A DNA stretch of 64,000 nt from Monilinia fructicola (GCA_008692225.1 VICG01000004.1:744501-808500); one strand, 5' to 3'; shown: positions 1 to 13,066, counted from the first letter of the stretch. The notes: a model not told the origin generated them from the sequence alone. Made by a program: numbers and translations.

Positions 1-2113
1 CGGAAGAATGTGACCCGAGGGAAGAGCCAATATTATCAATACTATCAATAGTAAGTTATTCCATTCGTTGAAGAATTGCTTTTTTTCTACTTCGCTTTCA
101 CTCCCCTATTTTCGAAAATGCTCTTGCTTCTCTTCCCCCCCCTCCCATCAATAACATATTAATTACTTTAGATTTTAAATAGCTTCAATATTACCAATAA
201 CAATAATAACAATAATGATAATACTATAGATTTGTAATATACTCGAATATACCCAAATAAAGCAATACGCTTAAATAAGCCGAAATCTTGTAGTATGCTT
301 TAATAAACTTAGCTTAATAGATTAAAATCAACAGACTAAACTTAAAATAGAGATGTAAACTATTAATGTTAACTTCTGTTTCCTATACCATATGCCTAGA
401 GATCTATGGATTCCTCCTAAATGTTGTATGTCAAAAAACCATTTTGAATATGGAATTATGCCATAAACCGGATATGGCATATGGCCATATTTCTGGTACT
501 CTAGGGTAATTGAACGGCTATCTCATCGATATGATTTTGATGAGATATACATTTATTAGCCTGAGCTACGAGCGCCGCACTATTCAGCAACGGAGTTTCG
601 GATTATTGTGTTTCAGGCAACGAATCCTTTACTATATCTTGAACGGTGAAATGGGAAGGGAGACTGAGTAGGGATTCACATGAGCATTTATGACCACTTG
701 CTTACTCGATTTCAACTTTTAACATCTTTTCGTCAAAAAATTCAGGGCGAATAATATTTGACAGATATTGAAAATACCATCATCTCTTCCATTCTAAGAA
801 TCCGGCATTTGTTCCTCAACCATACTCACTTTCCTCCATTCAAAGACATAAATACACAAATAATGATGCTCTATCACCGGGACCCCTTCAAAATCATGGT
901 GCGGCAGATAAAAATCGAGCAAAGACATGCAAGCTGTGAGATTTGGACAAAGGTAATTTTCGAGAGCCCTGCAGAATATTGAAAGCCAGCCGCCATCGAA
1001 AGTTCAGTACTGTACAGCCGTCGATAGAGCTCCAAATTGTAAGATCGTACCTCTCAACATCAATATCCTCTTACTATCCATCCCACACCACAAGTACCAC
1101 CTCGATTCCACCCAAAGCTACCAATGGCTCCGCACCAATACCTTTGCATCATGTTTTTCTAGATATATCCAAGCCGGGGGGAGCTGGAGAAGTTTAAGAT
1201 TGGCGTAGTGCCCAATGTGCTCCTAACCCGCAACGTTGCTATGTGGGAATACCCTATGTAAGAAATGCACACCCCTGAAAGCGGCATACTACATACAGAC
1301 CTCTTTTCCAGAACCCATGCTCTGCTATGCATCATTCTACCTAACCGGTACTGGGCAGAAAACCACACCAAGTTGCCTCCAGATTCCTTCTCCGAATTCA
1401 AATTCGTCAGTGAAAGGCTGGATCTTCGCTCTGGAGACTGCGCCTGCCTCGATTGGCCTATTTGAGATTTCTCTCGGTTCTTTTCTCTCCTCTCGGGAAT
1501 GTCTCGCTTCATCTTCTTGTCCCTCGGAAAAATGCTATCGCATATTTCGACGTCGGTAAAGAGCTAGTGTTCTCTGCACCGGTATTAGATTGCTTGATGT
1601 CTGTGGACTACTCACAGGATGCTTGGATTGAACTTGACCATTGGAAGGCGAACGCCGTGGATAAAATAGCGGGTAACCCAGAGAGATGAGTTTTATGGCT
1701 TGGGCTGCATCGTCTCGATCCAATCCGAGGATATGAGACTAGTGCTCGGGACAACAGCTGTCGGACTTGTGGTTGGGATCCACGATTGGTGCTGATTATT
1801 TGGGCAGTTCGCGCACCGTCGAGGAGATGGGATGCTGTACTATAATCCGAGGAGGGATATTGATATGCATATTTACGTCTTGCTATCTCATGCTATACTA
1901 CTCCATGCAGTACGTAGTGAATACATGCGGACGCAATACCACACGCAGCAAGCGAAGCCAAGCCCCATCCAATCCGTCATCTGTAGACAATTGCAAACCG
2001 CCGGTCTCCGAATCCACTTACCCGTCTACCATTTGATCACCAAACGATTCTCCTCCAGGAGCATTCTGCCACAAACTGCCATGCATGGCGTTCTTGGTCG
2101 ATTCATCGTTCCG
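1..2113. other. Gene-poor block with a possible decayed coding relic
   Basis: The first 540 bases are AT-rich and contain no convincing reading frame. Between about 1160 and 1690 on the plus strand, three overlapping frames carry protein-like stretches with motifs such as HTDLFSRTH, LPNRYWAE and AIAYFDVGKEL. They would join only if several frame changes were allowed. I do not recognise the family. It could be a decayed gene, or a gene broken by the same one-base indels seen elsewhere in the window. Nothing else is supported here. Confidence 0.4.
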
Positions 2114-4070
2114 TCATTGTTGAAATAGCTTCCTGATCTCCTCCATATCCTCCTTCCCGTTGACTACAGCCCACCAATTTCTCACGTTGCCGTCTTCGTT
2201 TGGAGAGGTCGAGCTTGGAATACGATTGGAGTGATCGTTGTCACGGATTATGACGAGGTATTGGGGCGGGTCTGGCGTGTCTGGCGTGTCTGGCGTATGT
2301 GAGGGGAAATCACCATAGCCACTCAAGAGGGAGCGAGAAGGACTCAGTTTCCAGGCCCTGCATGCAAGGTTTCTGCGTGGGGGGTGTCTAGGGTGGGGAT
2401 TCGGGGATGCAGACGAGCACGGGACTGAGGATGTGGGTGGTGCTGACGATGAGCGGGGAGGAGATTGGGAGGGTATTGGAAGAGGCGAATAGGCTTCGTG
2501 GTCAAAAAATAGGAGGTGGATTGTGGGTTTGGGCTTAGGTTTGAGATAGGGTTGCTTGGTTGAGAAGTTCTTGGAACTAGGGGCCTTGGAATGGATCTCA
2601 TGGGGGCTAGTTTAAGAGATGGTGATGCGGGCGGGGATGGATAGAAGTTTGATGATGGAGGAGGCGTTAATGTACTGTAATCGGAATATTGATCACTGGC
2701 GAGGCCGTCCTTAAGACGATTAGGGCTTTGAGCCATAAGAGGACTAACAATTTGGGTCGAGGGGGTAGGTGCATCTGGAGCAAATATTGCAGGTGGAGGT
2801 GAGAATGAAGAAGATGAAGGAGAGTTAAGAAGAGAGTTTATACATATCCTCTTTGTTGCTGGCTCAAGCTCGGTCATTGATGAAACCGGTGATTTGAAAT
2901 TTATGGCTAGTGCCGATGTAGGCGTGGAGATCAGGGACGAAGGACGCTTTCGTGTTAGAACCCCAGGGCTTTGATGGGATGATGCAAATTTGTTTGGGCT
3001 GTACAGCTGTTTGAAGCTCATGATGGAATTCGACTTGTTCAAATCCAGCCCGTGGTTGAGATTAACGAGTGTATTTACAGCCGCGTGTTCAAGGTTGCTG
3101 AGGGATGAAGATGCGGCCTTTGGGTTTGAATCGAACGTGGAAAGTTGCGATGAAGTCATCATGCGGGAATGACTCTGGTGATAACCTGCCCTTCTTATTG
3201 GAAGTTTTGGTAGTATGCGGCTAGCCCTGAATGATGCCATATCTGCTGTCTCCATATTCTGCTCCAACTCGAAATTCCGGTCAACTTTTTCAACCCCCTC
3301 ATGCTTGACGGGCGAGTTAAGTGGAGAATCTTGTACAGGGACAAAAACATCCGGACTAATAGTGCGACACTTTGCGTTAAAATCTTCCAGGACGACAGGG
3401 CGATTTGGACGATTGTTGGTAGGAAGTGATGATGAATAATGATACTGACGAGCATTTGAATCATCTATATGCACCGGGGAGTTTTCCTTTTTCTCATTTA
3501 TGTCTTTGGATTGATCTTCGCCTTCGGAAGATAGAGTCAAATCTATGACTGGGGCTTTATTTCCTTCTGGAATATGTGCGAGCCTTGGAGTCATAGACAG
3601 AGGCCCCATGACATATGAAAGACTCATTTTATTGAAATTCTTTCTCATGGTCTGTCTCTGCCGATGCTTTCCGCTCCCTGAAAATTGGGTCCTCTTGCTT
3701 TCTGGCTGTGATTTTCTGATCCGGGATACGAGGGGCAGCAATAGGAATATTGGAGGAACGAGGAGTGACTGCACAAAATCTTCTAGCGGCGGCCCCTCGT
3801 CGTTCTTGTTCCTCATCCAAATTGTCACTCGAAATTTTGATGCTGCCTTGATTGTAAAGAACCTGGTCCTGGAATATTAGATCTTGAGATCGTTCCATGG
3901 ACTTGTGGTGATGTTGGTTGGGTTAGAGCACCAGATCTTGAGACCGGAATGGCACCCCGTGATGGCGGTACAGTACGTGAAAACTTAGCTTTAGGAATAA
4001 TAGGTGGTTTTTGACTGGCGGGGATAAGTATTTGGCCATCGGTATTAGGTACGGCTTTATAACTAATCAT
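2114..4070 (-). CDS. Intrinsically disordered Ser/Pro-rich protein with a SUMO-interacting-type motif (frame-disrupted)
   Basis: I do not recognise a named family. The N-terminus starts at the ATG at 4070 (MISYKAVPNTDG). Coding character then changes frame twice, near 3830-3870 and near 3640, and runs open for about 430 residues down to roughly 2400-2600. A last frame change leads to a well-formed C-terminus (PPQYLVIIRDND, then WWAVVNG, ending in RKLFQQ) that stops at 2114. No intron signals explain the switches well, so one-base indels are likely. The protein is rich in Ser, Pro and Asn. It contains APVIDLTLSSEGED near 3545, a hydrophobic core followed by acidic/Ser residues as in SUMO-interacting motifs, and several SP/TP sites. 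A nuclear regulatory role is only an inference. Exact exon boundaries are unresolved. Confidence 0.6.
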
Positions 4071-4679
4071 GGTTATGTTCGTTGGTTAAAGATATTCGTT
4101 CGGTATGTTATGTGTTGTTTGAATTCGAAGGGAATTAAATGGGACGGGGACTGTGAGGAGAATAAAAGTTATATAATAAAGCCATGATACATCTATATGA
4201 ATCATAAGGGAGGCGGTGCATTGGACGTGAATGTATTTTGATCGTAGTAGAACCATCGTTCTTGATTGTATTTACGATGGAGGAAAAAGATTCCGGGGAA
4301 AAAGGTTATTGTCGCTGTCGTTGTCGAGTCATCAATTGAGCCGCTCATATATGTTTCACATGTGAATCATCATAGGGAAAAGTTGGGATGAAAGTGTGCG
4401 CGTTGAGTCATATAAGTCTTTTGTGAGTTCTTTTGTGAATCTAGCAGTATTTAATCCAGAGAAATGTTTGACGGAGATACGTAGGAGAACTCCAAAATGG
4501 AGGAACAAATTCCGAATATTTCCCTTTAGTCATCATTTCTGTGTTATTGACCTCTAGTTTTTGATTCTTTTCACTGGTTTCTATGAGGGGCGGGTGATTG
4601 CAATTTGACAATAGACTGTGAATTCTACTTGCATATCAATTTCTCGCTAATTACCAGAAAGATCATGAGTCATGATTAA

Positions 4680-4714
4680 TACTCGTCACAGTGCTCGTAA
4701 CACTGTGACGAGTA
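4680..4714. repeat. Perfect inverted repeat, 14-bp arms, 7-nt loop
   Basis: Bases 4680-4693 (TACTCGTCACAGTG) are the exact reverse complement of 4701-4714, separated by CTCGTAA. This is the longest perfect close-spaced palindrome I noticed in the window. It lies in a gene-free region about 600 bases upstream of the disordered-protein gene. It could be a hairpin, a dimeric regulator site or the core of a small element. No flanking target-site duplication was evident. Confidence 0.85.
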
Positions 4715-7358
4715 GTTGGATATTTAATACTGGATTCATCTCGTCCAGAAAGACGATTTGTTCATTGACAAGCAACAACAAGTTTCTCAAGCGTATTTTG
4801 ATGCTCTACGATGATTATATAACTTTAACCGATTTCTGTATTGAAGCTCACTTGTTTGTGCCGGGTGAAATCTAAAGTCAACGCTGATAGGTTTATCAAC
4901 TGTCCTCAGAATTGCTATATATGTTATTCACTGGCGATGAAAATCGCAACTTTCATCCGTATCTGAAGCTTCATTCTCTTTATTCTGCTGCTAATAGCCC
5001 GACTGCCATGCACCTAGGTAGGAGGCAGCATAAAACATGGTCGACTCACACATCGTTCCAACTAGGAATTTGATGTAAGATCTTACAATAAATTGTTCTC
5101 TGATATATCACCACGCTAACCACTGATGTGCCCTCATCTAAATTCATGTTCACTTTTATGCCCTCTTAGTCATTCCGAACCTTTCGAAATTGTGAAAAGG
5201 GCTGGCTGACTTGCCGAGATCTTTGACCCATGATGGGGGAGACTATTATCCTTTCTCTACGGTACAGTTTTGCGTACCTCAAGATTTTCAAGCTCCAGTT
5301 GCTCTGTTCCAGTACCCGTGTCGAAGCTTTTGGGCTGCTGGCGGCATGATGCCAGTAGTAGTGCCAAATAATAATACCAAAAAACAATACCGGTACATTC
5401 CTTGGATTGACTGTGCCAACCCTTGATGTTTGAGGCATCCATATCAACACCTTCACCAGGCGCTGATCTCTTTAAAGATAGAATTTGGTTCCTGATGGCG
5501 ACCAAGGTGATTTTACTTGAGAAGTTCCACTGCCATCCTGAACTATGCTCGTAGGCCATGAGTATGTGGTATAAATTTCAAACTGGTGTGATTCAATTCT
5601 TGTTTTACCAGAAGCCCTGGAATTTCTCAAGATTTCAAGCTGGTAATAATCGAACAGCCACATAGTACGAAATACTGTAGACGTAATAAATGCATATATC
5701 TAAACATTAACTGCATGATAAGATTTTACCTCAGTCTTTTTGATTATCTTCCTGAACCATGTTAAGCACAATATGGCATCAAGCTTATATTTGATGGAAT
5801 GGAGGGGTGTGGAGGGGGTAATTCTTCAGAAGCTGGCTTTTGACATTGAGAATTTGCTCTTTGAACTGCCTTTCGATGTACCCTCAAGTTAGCTATTAGA
5901 AATGATAATAATTTAAACATAAAAGCACACAAATATTCGTACCTCTACTTAACAACATTGAATATAATCTTTGATTGCAGTCCAAATAGCTAACTTCATC
6001 GAATAGTATGATTTCAGAGTGCCAATAATAACTGCGCTGGCATCGATGGTGGTTTCTTTATCCTGGATTATAAGATGCTTGGACAATCATCATGGGCTGT
6101 CTGATATTAGTAGGTGGAGCGGCAGCTGAGGGTTGGTCCTCGTGGGTAAACACACCAGCGTTAATGCTCTCCATTCTCAGTGCAGGTAGTCGTTCGCGTT
6201 GTCCCGTTTTGTCTTCCTGGCTGAGATCTGTTTGGTATATAAGACTTGAATTTGGAAAAAAAAAAGGATAATGGTGACGTTTGAGGAAGTCTTTGTGAAT
6301 TTAAAGCAACTGATGAGTTACCAGTCAGTATTGACAGGCTGTGTGAGAAAAGCCTGAAGTGGTACGTTTGGAAAAATCTTTACTGACCTCGTTATGATAG
6401 AGATATAGTGTGAAAAAATAATCCTCAAACACTCGAGAGGAGGTATCCGATGTTTGTAAAGCTTTGCCCGCTACGTAACATAGCTAAGTCTTCGATCGCA
6501 CATAGCCTTGCTATACGGAGCACATCACATCACACATCTTGCTTTGATTGATGACACAAGAAAGATTTTCGAATTCATCCATAGAAAGAATAATTCAATA
6601 TAGCCAGGTTTGAATACTAGAAAATCTCTATCCAGTCGCATCTGTCTGTCTAGGGACGGAGAGGACATGTTGTTGAAGCGTCGAAACTTAACAGTACCCA
6701 GAAAGTGTTTAGAGCACATAGGCCACGAACATCAAGACTAAATGTCACCAGGGAATTGCAAGCAACTTTGCAAGAAGAGCAATCATTGTCTTGTCTCATC
6801 CAACCAAGCATGTATCTACCGATCGATGCTCATCGAACCATATGACACATGCTGCACATGCTGCACATGCTCACCTTTTCATTGAATCACAAATGAGAAA
6901 GGCTGAACTGGATCTGGATCTGGATCTGAAGCTAATAATCGAGTCAATATAACAAGTCCCTCGAAAAGCCGAATATGATATTATACACTCAACCATGGAT
7001 TCTTATTATACTGGACTCATAAATTTACCCAAATCCAGGCATAATAATGGGAATAAAGTAAATAATATATGAGAATATACAAGTAATTACCGAGTCGTTG
7101 GATGATTTACCTGTTCGGCGTCGTCAATGAGTTCCAGGTTAACCCGTCTTAGTAACATTGTATTACGTCATACAGCAATTTACGGCAAAACATAATAAAA
7201 TGTGGAATTTAGAATTTAGAGTTTTATATTCGATAGAAGGCTATTAAATTAGATTTAAAAATTATACCTAGGCACCTAGGTAGCTCTCGTTATATATTAT
7301 TTGATTATTAATCATTAGAATATAATTATAAAAAGAAATACTAGATATCGATAGTAAT

Positions 7359-7390
7359 TAAATAAATAAATAAATAAATAAATAAGTAAG

Positions 7391-7457
<67 letters not shown>

Positions 7458-7460
7458 ATA
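7359..7460. repeat. (AAAT)n microsatellite
   Basis: About 100 bases of nearly pure AAAT/TAAA tetranucleotide repeat, interrupted by two TAAG units near 7385-7392. Confidence 0.95.
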
Positions 7461-7959
7461 GAAATAATAAATCCTTTTTGCTCAGATCTAAGAGTTCAAA
7501 TTCGAGATAAGCAATCTTATCGATATCACCGACATTTAACCGCTGGCAACTGGAAATAATACATGTAATAAAGTCCACGGGTAGATTATCATTTGATCTC
7601 TTAATAATTAATTATTAATACAAGTACCAAGTATTAATGCAATGACTTCAAATAGTTCGAAAGTAAAACCTTAAATTCTAAAAATCACGAGTTCCCTCAA
7701 ATTGATACAAATACAATCTTTATTATTTTTTAGATAATCTGATCATTCTATTGGATGATCGCGAAGTAAAATGGAAATGCCAATATATTGATTAATATTT
7801 GAATGCTATACCTAACTTCAAAATCTATTTTTAGACTGATTTCCTTAGGATTCATTGGGATCATCGTTGCCGGCCTCGGTATATTGCCCAGCGCAATCAT
7901 GACATATTCTTTGCAACTCTCCTCCCATCCCAAACCTACATATCATCGTAGGAAGAATC

Positions 7960-10900
7960 ATGAGTTCTGGCTCTGAGAATCGAGGTCTTGACCTTGAGAA
8001 GGAGTTGACATGCTCTGTAAGTCAAGAATCATTGCTCCCAGAGCTCAAGGCTATCCGCCGCAAATGTTATAGGACTGCGCTTCTATCCGCAGCCGCACCT
8101 TGAAGGATGGTGAACCAATTCTGACTGTATCTAGATTTGCACAGAAGTCTTATATCAACCGTTGACCTTGCTGGATTGCTTACATACGTTCTGCGGCTCG
8201 TGTCTGAAGGAATGGTTTTCATTCCAAGTCGTCTCCGTACACAATGCACAAACGCCGCTTCCACCGGGTGCTACACCATATACATGCCCATCATGCCGCG
8301 CACCCGTTCGAGATACGAAACACAGTTCTACTATAGCGACTTTACTGGATATGTTTTTGGCGCGGAGTCCAGAGAAGGGTAGAACGGCTGATGAGAAGGA
8401 GGAAGTCGCTGCGAAATATACTGTCGGGGATGAGGTATTACCGAAATGGGAGCAGAGAGAGAGAAGCTCCAGAGAGAGAAGGTTGGAAGATGAGGATAGA
8501 AGATTACTAGAGGAAGTAAGAGACATGAGCTTGAGAGAAGTGGGTGTAGAGAGTTCGGAGGCGAGGAGGGAAAGAAGGAGACGAGAGCGAGATGGAGATA
8601 GGTCGCATGGTTCGAGACATCATTCAAGTCGTGAGAATAGTAGGGACAATAGAAATACAGATGATGCGGATAGACGGCGGCGAAGAGAAGAGCACCATGA
8701 AAGGAGACGAACCAGACAAGGAAACGCTGCGTTGAGGCCAGAACCAGAACAAAGCGACTCTGAAGGCCGACGAAGGGAACGCAGTGAGAATGAATCGATG
8801 AGGAGACGCGAGGAAACAAGCCGGTCAGCCGCGCGACAGATTGAGCATCAATCATCATTACGGTCACTCATCAGTTCTTCTGATATTGACTCTAGGGAAA
8901 TGGAAGAAGAAATTCTTCGACAGATTAGGGAGGAAGGTCTACTGGATGGGATTGACCTTGAAAATATTGATGTCAGCCAAGAAGATCAGATTAGTGAGAG
9001 AATAGCGGAAGCTTTCCGGCGCCGACAGGCAGAGAGATTGAGGCCTGAACCGTCTAGGAGGATTGAGAGTGATGCAGTAGACAGACGAAGAAGATCCCCC
9101 CGCGTATCACCGACAGATTCTGGAAGAGAAACGTCTAGTGATGATGCCCCCAGAACCACAAAGACGACGCAGAAATCACGCATCAAGGTCAGGTAGTATG
9201 AGTAATGAACAAAGCAGGCCACCGCCATCTATAAGCGCAGTGCATGTGAATCACCTAGAGGTTGGTCCAAGTGCTGGTGGGCGGAGAAGAGTCAGAAGAC
9301 AGAGAACTTTAAGCGCGCCACGAAGCTCAACAGCTCCTGTTCCCGTGATTGCATCCGAAGAAAGACCTGCCGCTCGGTCCCAGACCGACTTGAGCACTGT
9401 ACCTCGGACCTCTTCCATACAAGCACATCAACCTATGAGGCCACATGCGCGGAGGAGCACTGATTCAAATGTGCAACGACTGAGCGAATCGTCAATAATT
9501 AGAGAGCAGCAGCTACAGATAGGCCCCAACACAAGATCATCAAACACTATCGCCCCCGCATCTACCTCCACTTCTACACCAAGAACATCGAGCAACAGCC
9601 TGGGAGAAAGATCTCAGTCGGAAGATATTCCTCTTGCACCAGTTCCACTGAGAAACTCGTGTTCAAGCTCCAGCAGATATATTCGTAGCCTCTGCCGTTC
9701 CTGCAGCCGTTCCATACATGGATGAGTCGCTCGTACCAGCGCCCCTCTCACCGCATACTCCTACTCATCTGGCACTCGATAAAGCGGCTGCTTTATCAAG
9801 TGGCAGCAGACCAACCTCCTCTCATTCTGTGGGGTCTAGGCCACGTACTCAGCTTTATCCCGAGCCATCAATACCATGTAGGAGATGCCAGAAAACTCAT
9901 ATCGAATATGAGCTGCATTATAATTGTGCAACTTGCTCACGTGGAAACTATAATATTTGTCTCTCATGCTATCGTGCCGGCGCAGGGTGTCTGCACTGGT
10001 TCGGGTTTGGCTACTCAGCGTGGGCAAGCTGGGAAAATCAAATGCAAGCAGGGAAGTTGCCACAAGGGGCAGAAAGGCCTCACATGCTAACGGCAAATCG
10101 TTACTTGGCACCGAAGATGTCGGCTGGAGGAGCTGATGGTCGTAAAACCCTCACCGCTGAGGACCCTCAGAAACGACTTCAGAGTGGAGCGTTCTGTGCA
10201 AGTTGCTTAGCTTGGACAAATGAATGCTACTGGCGTTGTGATTTTTGCAATCATGGTGATTGGGGATTTTGTAACTCATGTGTCAATCAAGGAAGATCAT
10301 GTACACATTCTCTTTTACCATTGACTTACAAACCACCGGAATCATACTCACCCCGCTATCTCCAATGTATGATCAGCAGCTTCCACAATCAGCAACTATC
10401 CTGAAAGGCCCCGGTGTTATCGACGTGGGTAACTTTAAACCTCTCTCCTTCTCTACCAACTGCGATATTTGTCGCTATCCTATTCAACCCTCTTCTACTC
10501 GATATCATTGCTATTCTTGCACCAGTGCCGTCCCAGACACAAAACCTGGTGACTACGATATATGTACAACCTGTTACCCCAAACTCGTCGCATCTCGCAG
10601 AATTAGCGTTGAGAACGGTCATAACGGCTGGCGACGCTGTTTGCAAGGTCACCGTATGGTTATCGTCGGATTCGAGGATGACCGCGGCGGCCAACGTAGA
10701 GTGATAGTCCAAGACCTTGTTGGCGGACATAGTCTCGAAATTGAGCCCATACTCTACCCTTCAGCCGACCACACAATTCCCGAATTACAAAAATGGAGTT
10801 GGGGGCAAAGCAATGATACTTTTGTCCGACTTGTCACTACAGATCCCTCAAAAACTGCACCAACCTCAGTCCCAGGTTTGACAATCGAGAGATCGTTTCC

Positions 10901-11117
10901 ACCTGATGGAGGAATTGGAATGTCGAGTTTAGCGATTTGGAGCTGGTGGCCTGCAGAGGGGGCGAGTGACGAATTGATGTTCCCGAAGGGGGCGGAGGTC
11001 AGGGAGTGTAAGGATGTTAATGGAGATTGGTTTTGGGGGTGTTATATGGGCAGCAAGGGATTATTTCCCGCTCCATATGTGAGGGTTTTAGACGAGGGTA
11101 CAGGTGCTGGGAACTAG
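7960..11117 (+). CDS. RING / ZZ zinc finger / SH3 multidomain protein, probable E3 ubiquitin ligase (frame-disrupted)
   Basis: Exon 1 is 7960-8016. The intron 8017-8134 has donor GTAAGT, branch CTGAC and acceptor TAG, and it splits the RING finger. The RING reads ELTCS-IC, then DCLHTFCGSCL and CPSC, with an unusually long spacer before the last Cys pair. A long Arg/Glu/Ser-rich disordered region follows. Next come Cys-rich ZZ-like fingers near 9875-10000 (CRRCQKTHIEYELHYNCATC), 10196-10310 (CASCLAWTNECYWRCDFC) and 10455-10640 (CDICRYPIQ, HCYSC, DYDICTTCY). An SH3-like end carries ELMFPKGAEV, GDWFWGCYMG and KGLFPAPYVRV. Coding jumps frame at C5 9147-9151, AAA 9653-9655 and C4 10351-10354. At each, a one-base correction restores continuity to about 1,010 residues. 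A RING plus ZZ and SH3 suggests a ligase that recruits partners. The substrate is unknown. Confidence 0.85.
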
Positions 11118-11781
11118 TCGAGACTGAGATTTGGGAGGCGTTCTGTTGTATTTTTCTTTCTTTGTGGTGGTATATATGCGTCTTGATGGGAACTTGGTTA
11201 AAGGGGAGATTGGAAGGCGTGATGATGGTCAATAATATATACATAATCTATGAGACATGTTGACGATTTCATGATGGATGAGAAAGGCAAATGCCTAGTA
11301 TATATTCATATCAATCTGATGATTTGTATTAATCCGAAATTCGCAAAGGAAGTTGTGAGTGACAAAATAATTACTGTCTTGAAGGTTCTGTTTTGACAAG
11401 CAGGGGGGGTTCCAATTGACCCACGCATTTCTCATCATCAACGGTGATCCACCCCCGATGTGACTAATTACGAAGTACCCAACCCAATATATATACAACG
11501 ACGAAATTGTATTCCACCAGAGCTTCGTCAGGGATTCATGTTCATAGCTCATCGGTTGGTTCATAAGTTAGTCCATTACCTTTTGCTCACTCCTTGGTGT
11601 CACATTGTGATATAAATCACGTTTTTCTGTCAGAAATCGTTCATCACCTCGTGCCCAGCTGGGTATGATACATACCACACTACACAGTCCTCCTTTCTCA
11701 TGAACTTTGGGCTTGAGCTTGTAAGATATATCGAGACTAGGGGTTGTATATAATTGAAAATAGGTCGTTGCCACCGAGAAG
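11118..11781. other. Intergenic spacer, tandem genes
   Basis: This holds the 3' flank of the RING gene and the 5' flank of the GNAT gene. I see no additional gene or recognisable regulatory element. Confidence 0.6.
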
Positions 11782-13066
11782 ATGGGAGACAACACAGAGG
11801 AATTCCATAAGTCTTCCTGTGACAGTGCCGAGAATTCGAATGAGACCAGTACAACCACCACAGCACTTGTTTACCCTTTTCTGATAAACAAGGTTCAATT
11901 CTACATTCACCCGCAAGAAACTATTAGCAAAACGTTGATTCCAAGTCTCTACGAACATCTACCATACAGTAACCCCATTTTCAGTCGAATGCTCGCTCCT
12001 CACAACACTCCCTCTCGACGATGTCTCTTCGCCGCTACGTTTCCTCCATTCGCACAAGTTCCTAGTCTATATACAGTTGTATTCTCTGATAGATCCCGCA
12101 AAACTGAATCTCAGATCTGGGTTTTCAATCCCTTGATTACGCCATTCTATTCGCAACCTCTCTCACAAGACCATACTTCCCTCCTAGCTTCTCATCTCAA
12201 AAGCCTCCTCGTATTTCTCAAGGCAACTGTCATTCCAGATGCCCCGGGACATCCATTTGACCCAATTCTTAGATTCGCTTGTCTTCATGAAGTTATCACA
12301 AACTGTTTAACGGCTCTCCTTTCCTCGCCATCTTCACTCATCCCCTACCATACTCGCTGGAACCTTTACCTGATTCCTACAATACCCTCTCTCATTTCGG
12401 GTCCTTTAAGCAAGTCTATAGATGACGAGAAAATCGAGATCAAAAAATCTTCCGTGATCACTTCTGAATATGATGACAATCAGAAGGGTCAAGTTAACTC
12501 CAATATACCATCCGGTATCGAGCAATCATCCTTACCCAATGACCTCCCACAATCCTTCACCATCTCCCGTATCCTCCAGAACACATCGACCTCGTAGTTT
12601 CTACCTCTTCCATTCCGAGAGAGCCCAGCACTCTCCTTGCACAGCCATCGCTCTGTCTCCTCACGCCCTCGAGCGAAATGGTGGCTTGGGCTTTCATTGG
12701 TATCGATGGGACACGTGAGTTTGATCTACTTCTATATCCCAAGCCTCCGATCTCACCTCTCCATTCCCTTTTCCGACTCCTGCAAAGATACTAACCCTCC
12801 CAGTCGCAACCCTCTACGTTGTGCCTTCGCACCGTGGCCAAGGGCTCGCCACTCATATCGCGCGCGAACTGATACTCCGTCTTGGACGCAAAGAGTACGG
12901 CGATTTGGGGTTCTTGGGGGAGAGTGGGTGGGTTCATTCGGATGTGAAAGAAGGGAATAGGGGGAGTGAGGGAGTTATGAGGGGTCTGGGGGGGGAGAAG
13001 AGTTGGGTGAGTAGTTATCTTTGGGTTGACTGTGGGGAGTTTGATGATGGATGGATGGATGGATGA
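11782..13066 (+). CDS. GNAT-family N-acetyltransferase (FR47-like)
   Basis: The N-terminal two thirds (MGDNTEEFHK to about 12570) is an acyl-acceptor-binding half without a clear signature. Coding then continues one frame over (PPEHIDLVVSTSS, ending EMVAWAFIGIDGT), requiring a single missing base near 12570-12575. An intron at 12715-12803 (GTGAGT, branch CTAAC, CCCAG) leads to the catalytic part. VVPSHRGQGLATHIA is the R/Q-x-x-G-x-G/A acetyl-CoA pyrophosphate loop of GNAT motif A. GWVHSDV, a residue-swap segment, and SSYLWV follow, as in FR47-like proteins. The likely role is acetyl transfer from acetyl-CoA to a small molecule or amino group, but the substrate cannot be inferred. Length is about 400 residues after correcting the frame. 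Confidence 0.8.

Larger units (their letters stand above)
4071..7959. other. Intergenic region of 3.9 kb with hairpin and microsatellite
   Basis: No gene is supported. Two overlapping minus-strand frames at 5166-5663 look weakly protein-like (for example EIYTTYSWPTSIVQDGSG) but match nothing I know and overlap in different frames. The region holds the perfect inverted repeat at 4680-4714 and the (AAAT)n tract at 7359-7460. AT-rich DNA from about 7000 to 7800 precedes the RING gene. Confidence 0.6.

Noticed and set aside
7315..7578. Minus-strand open frame rich in LFIY repeats
   Set aside because: It is only the translation of the (AAAT)n microsatellite.
8155..8867. Minus-strand frames opposite the RING gene
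   Set aside because: They are shadows; the plus strand carries the spliced RING finger with correct borders.
9138..9725. Separate genes within the RING-ZZ-SH3 locus
   Set aside because: Each switch of frame sits on or beside a mononucleotide run and protein character is continuous, so one broken gene is more likely than several adjacent ones.
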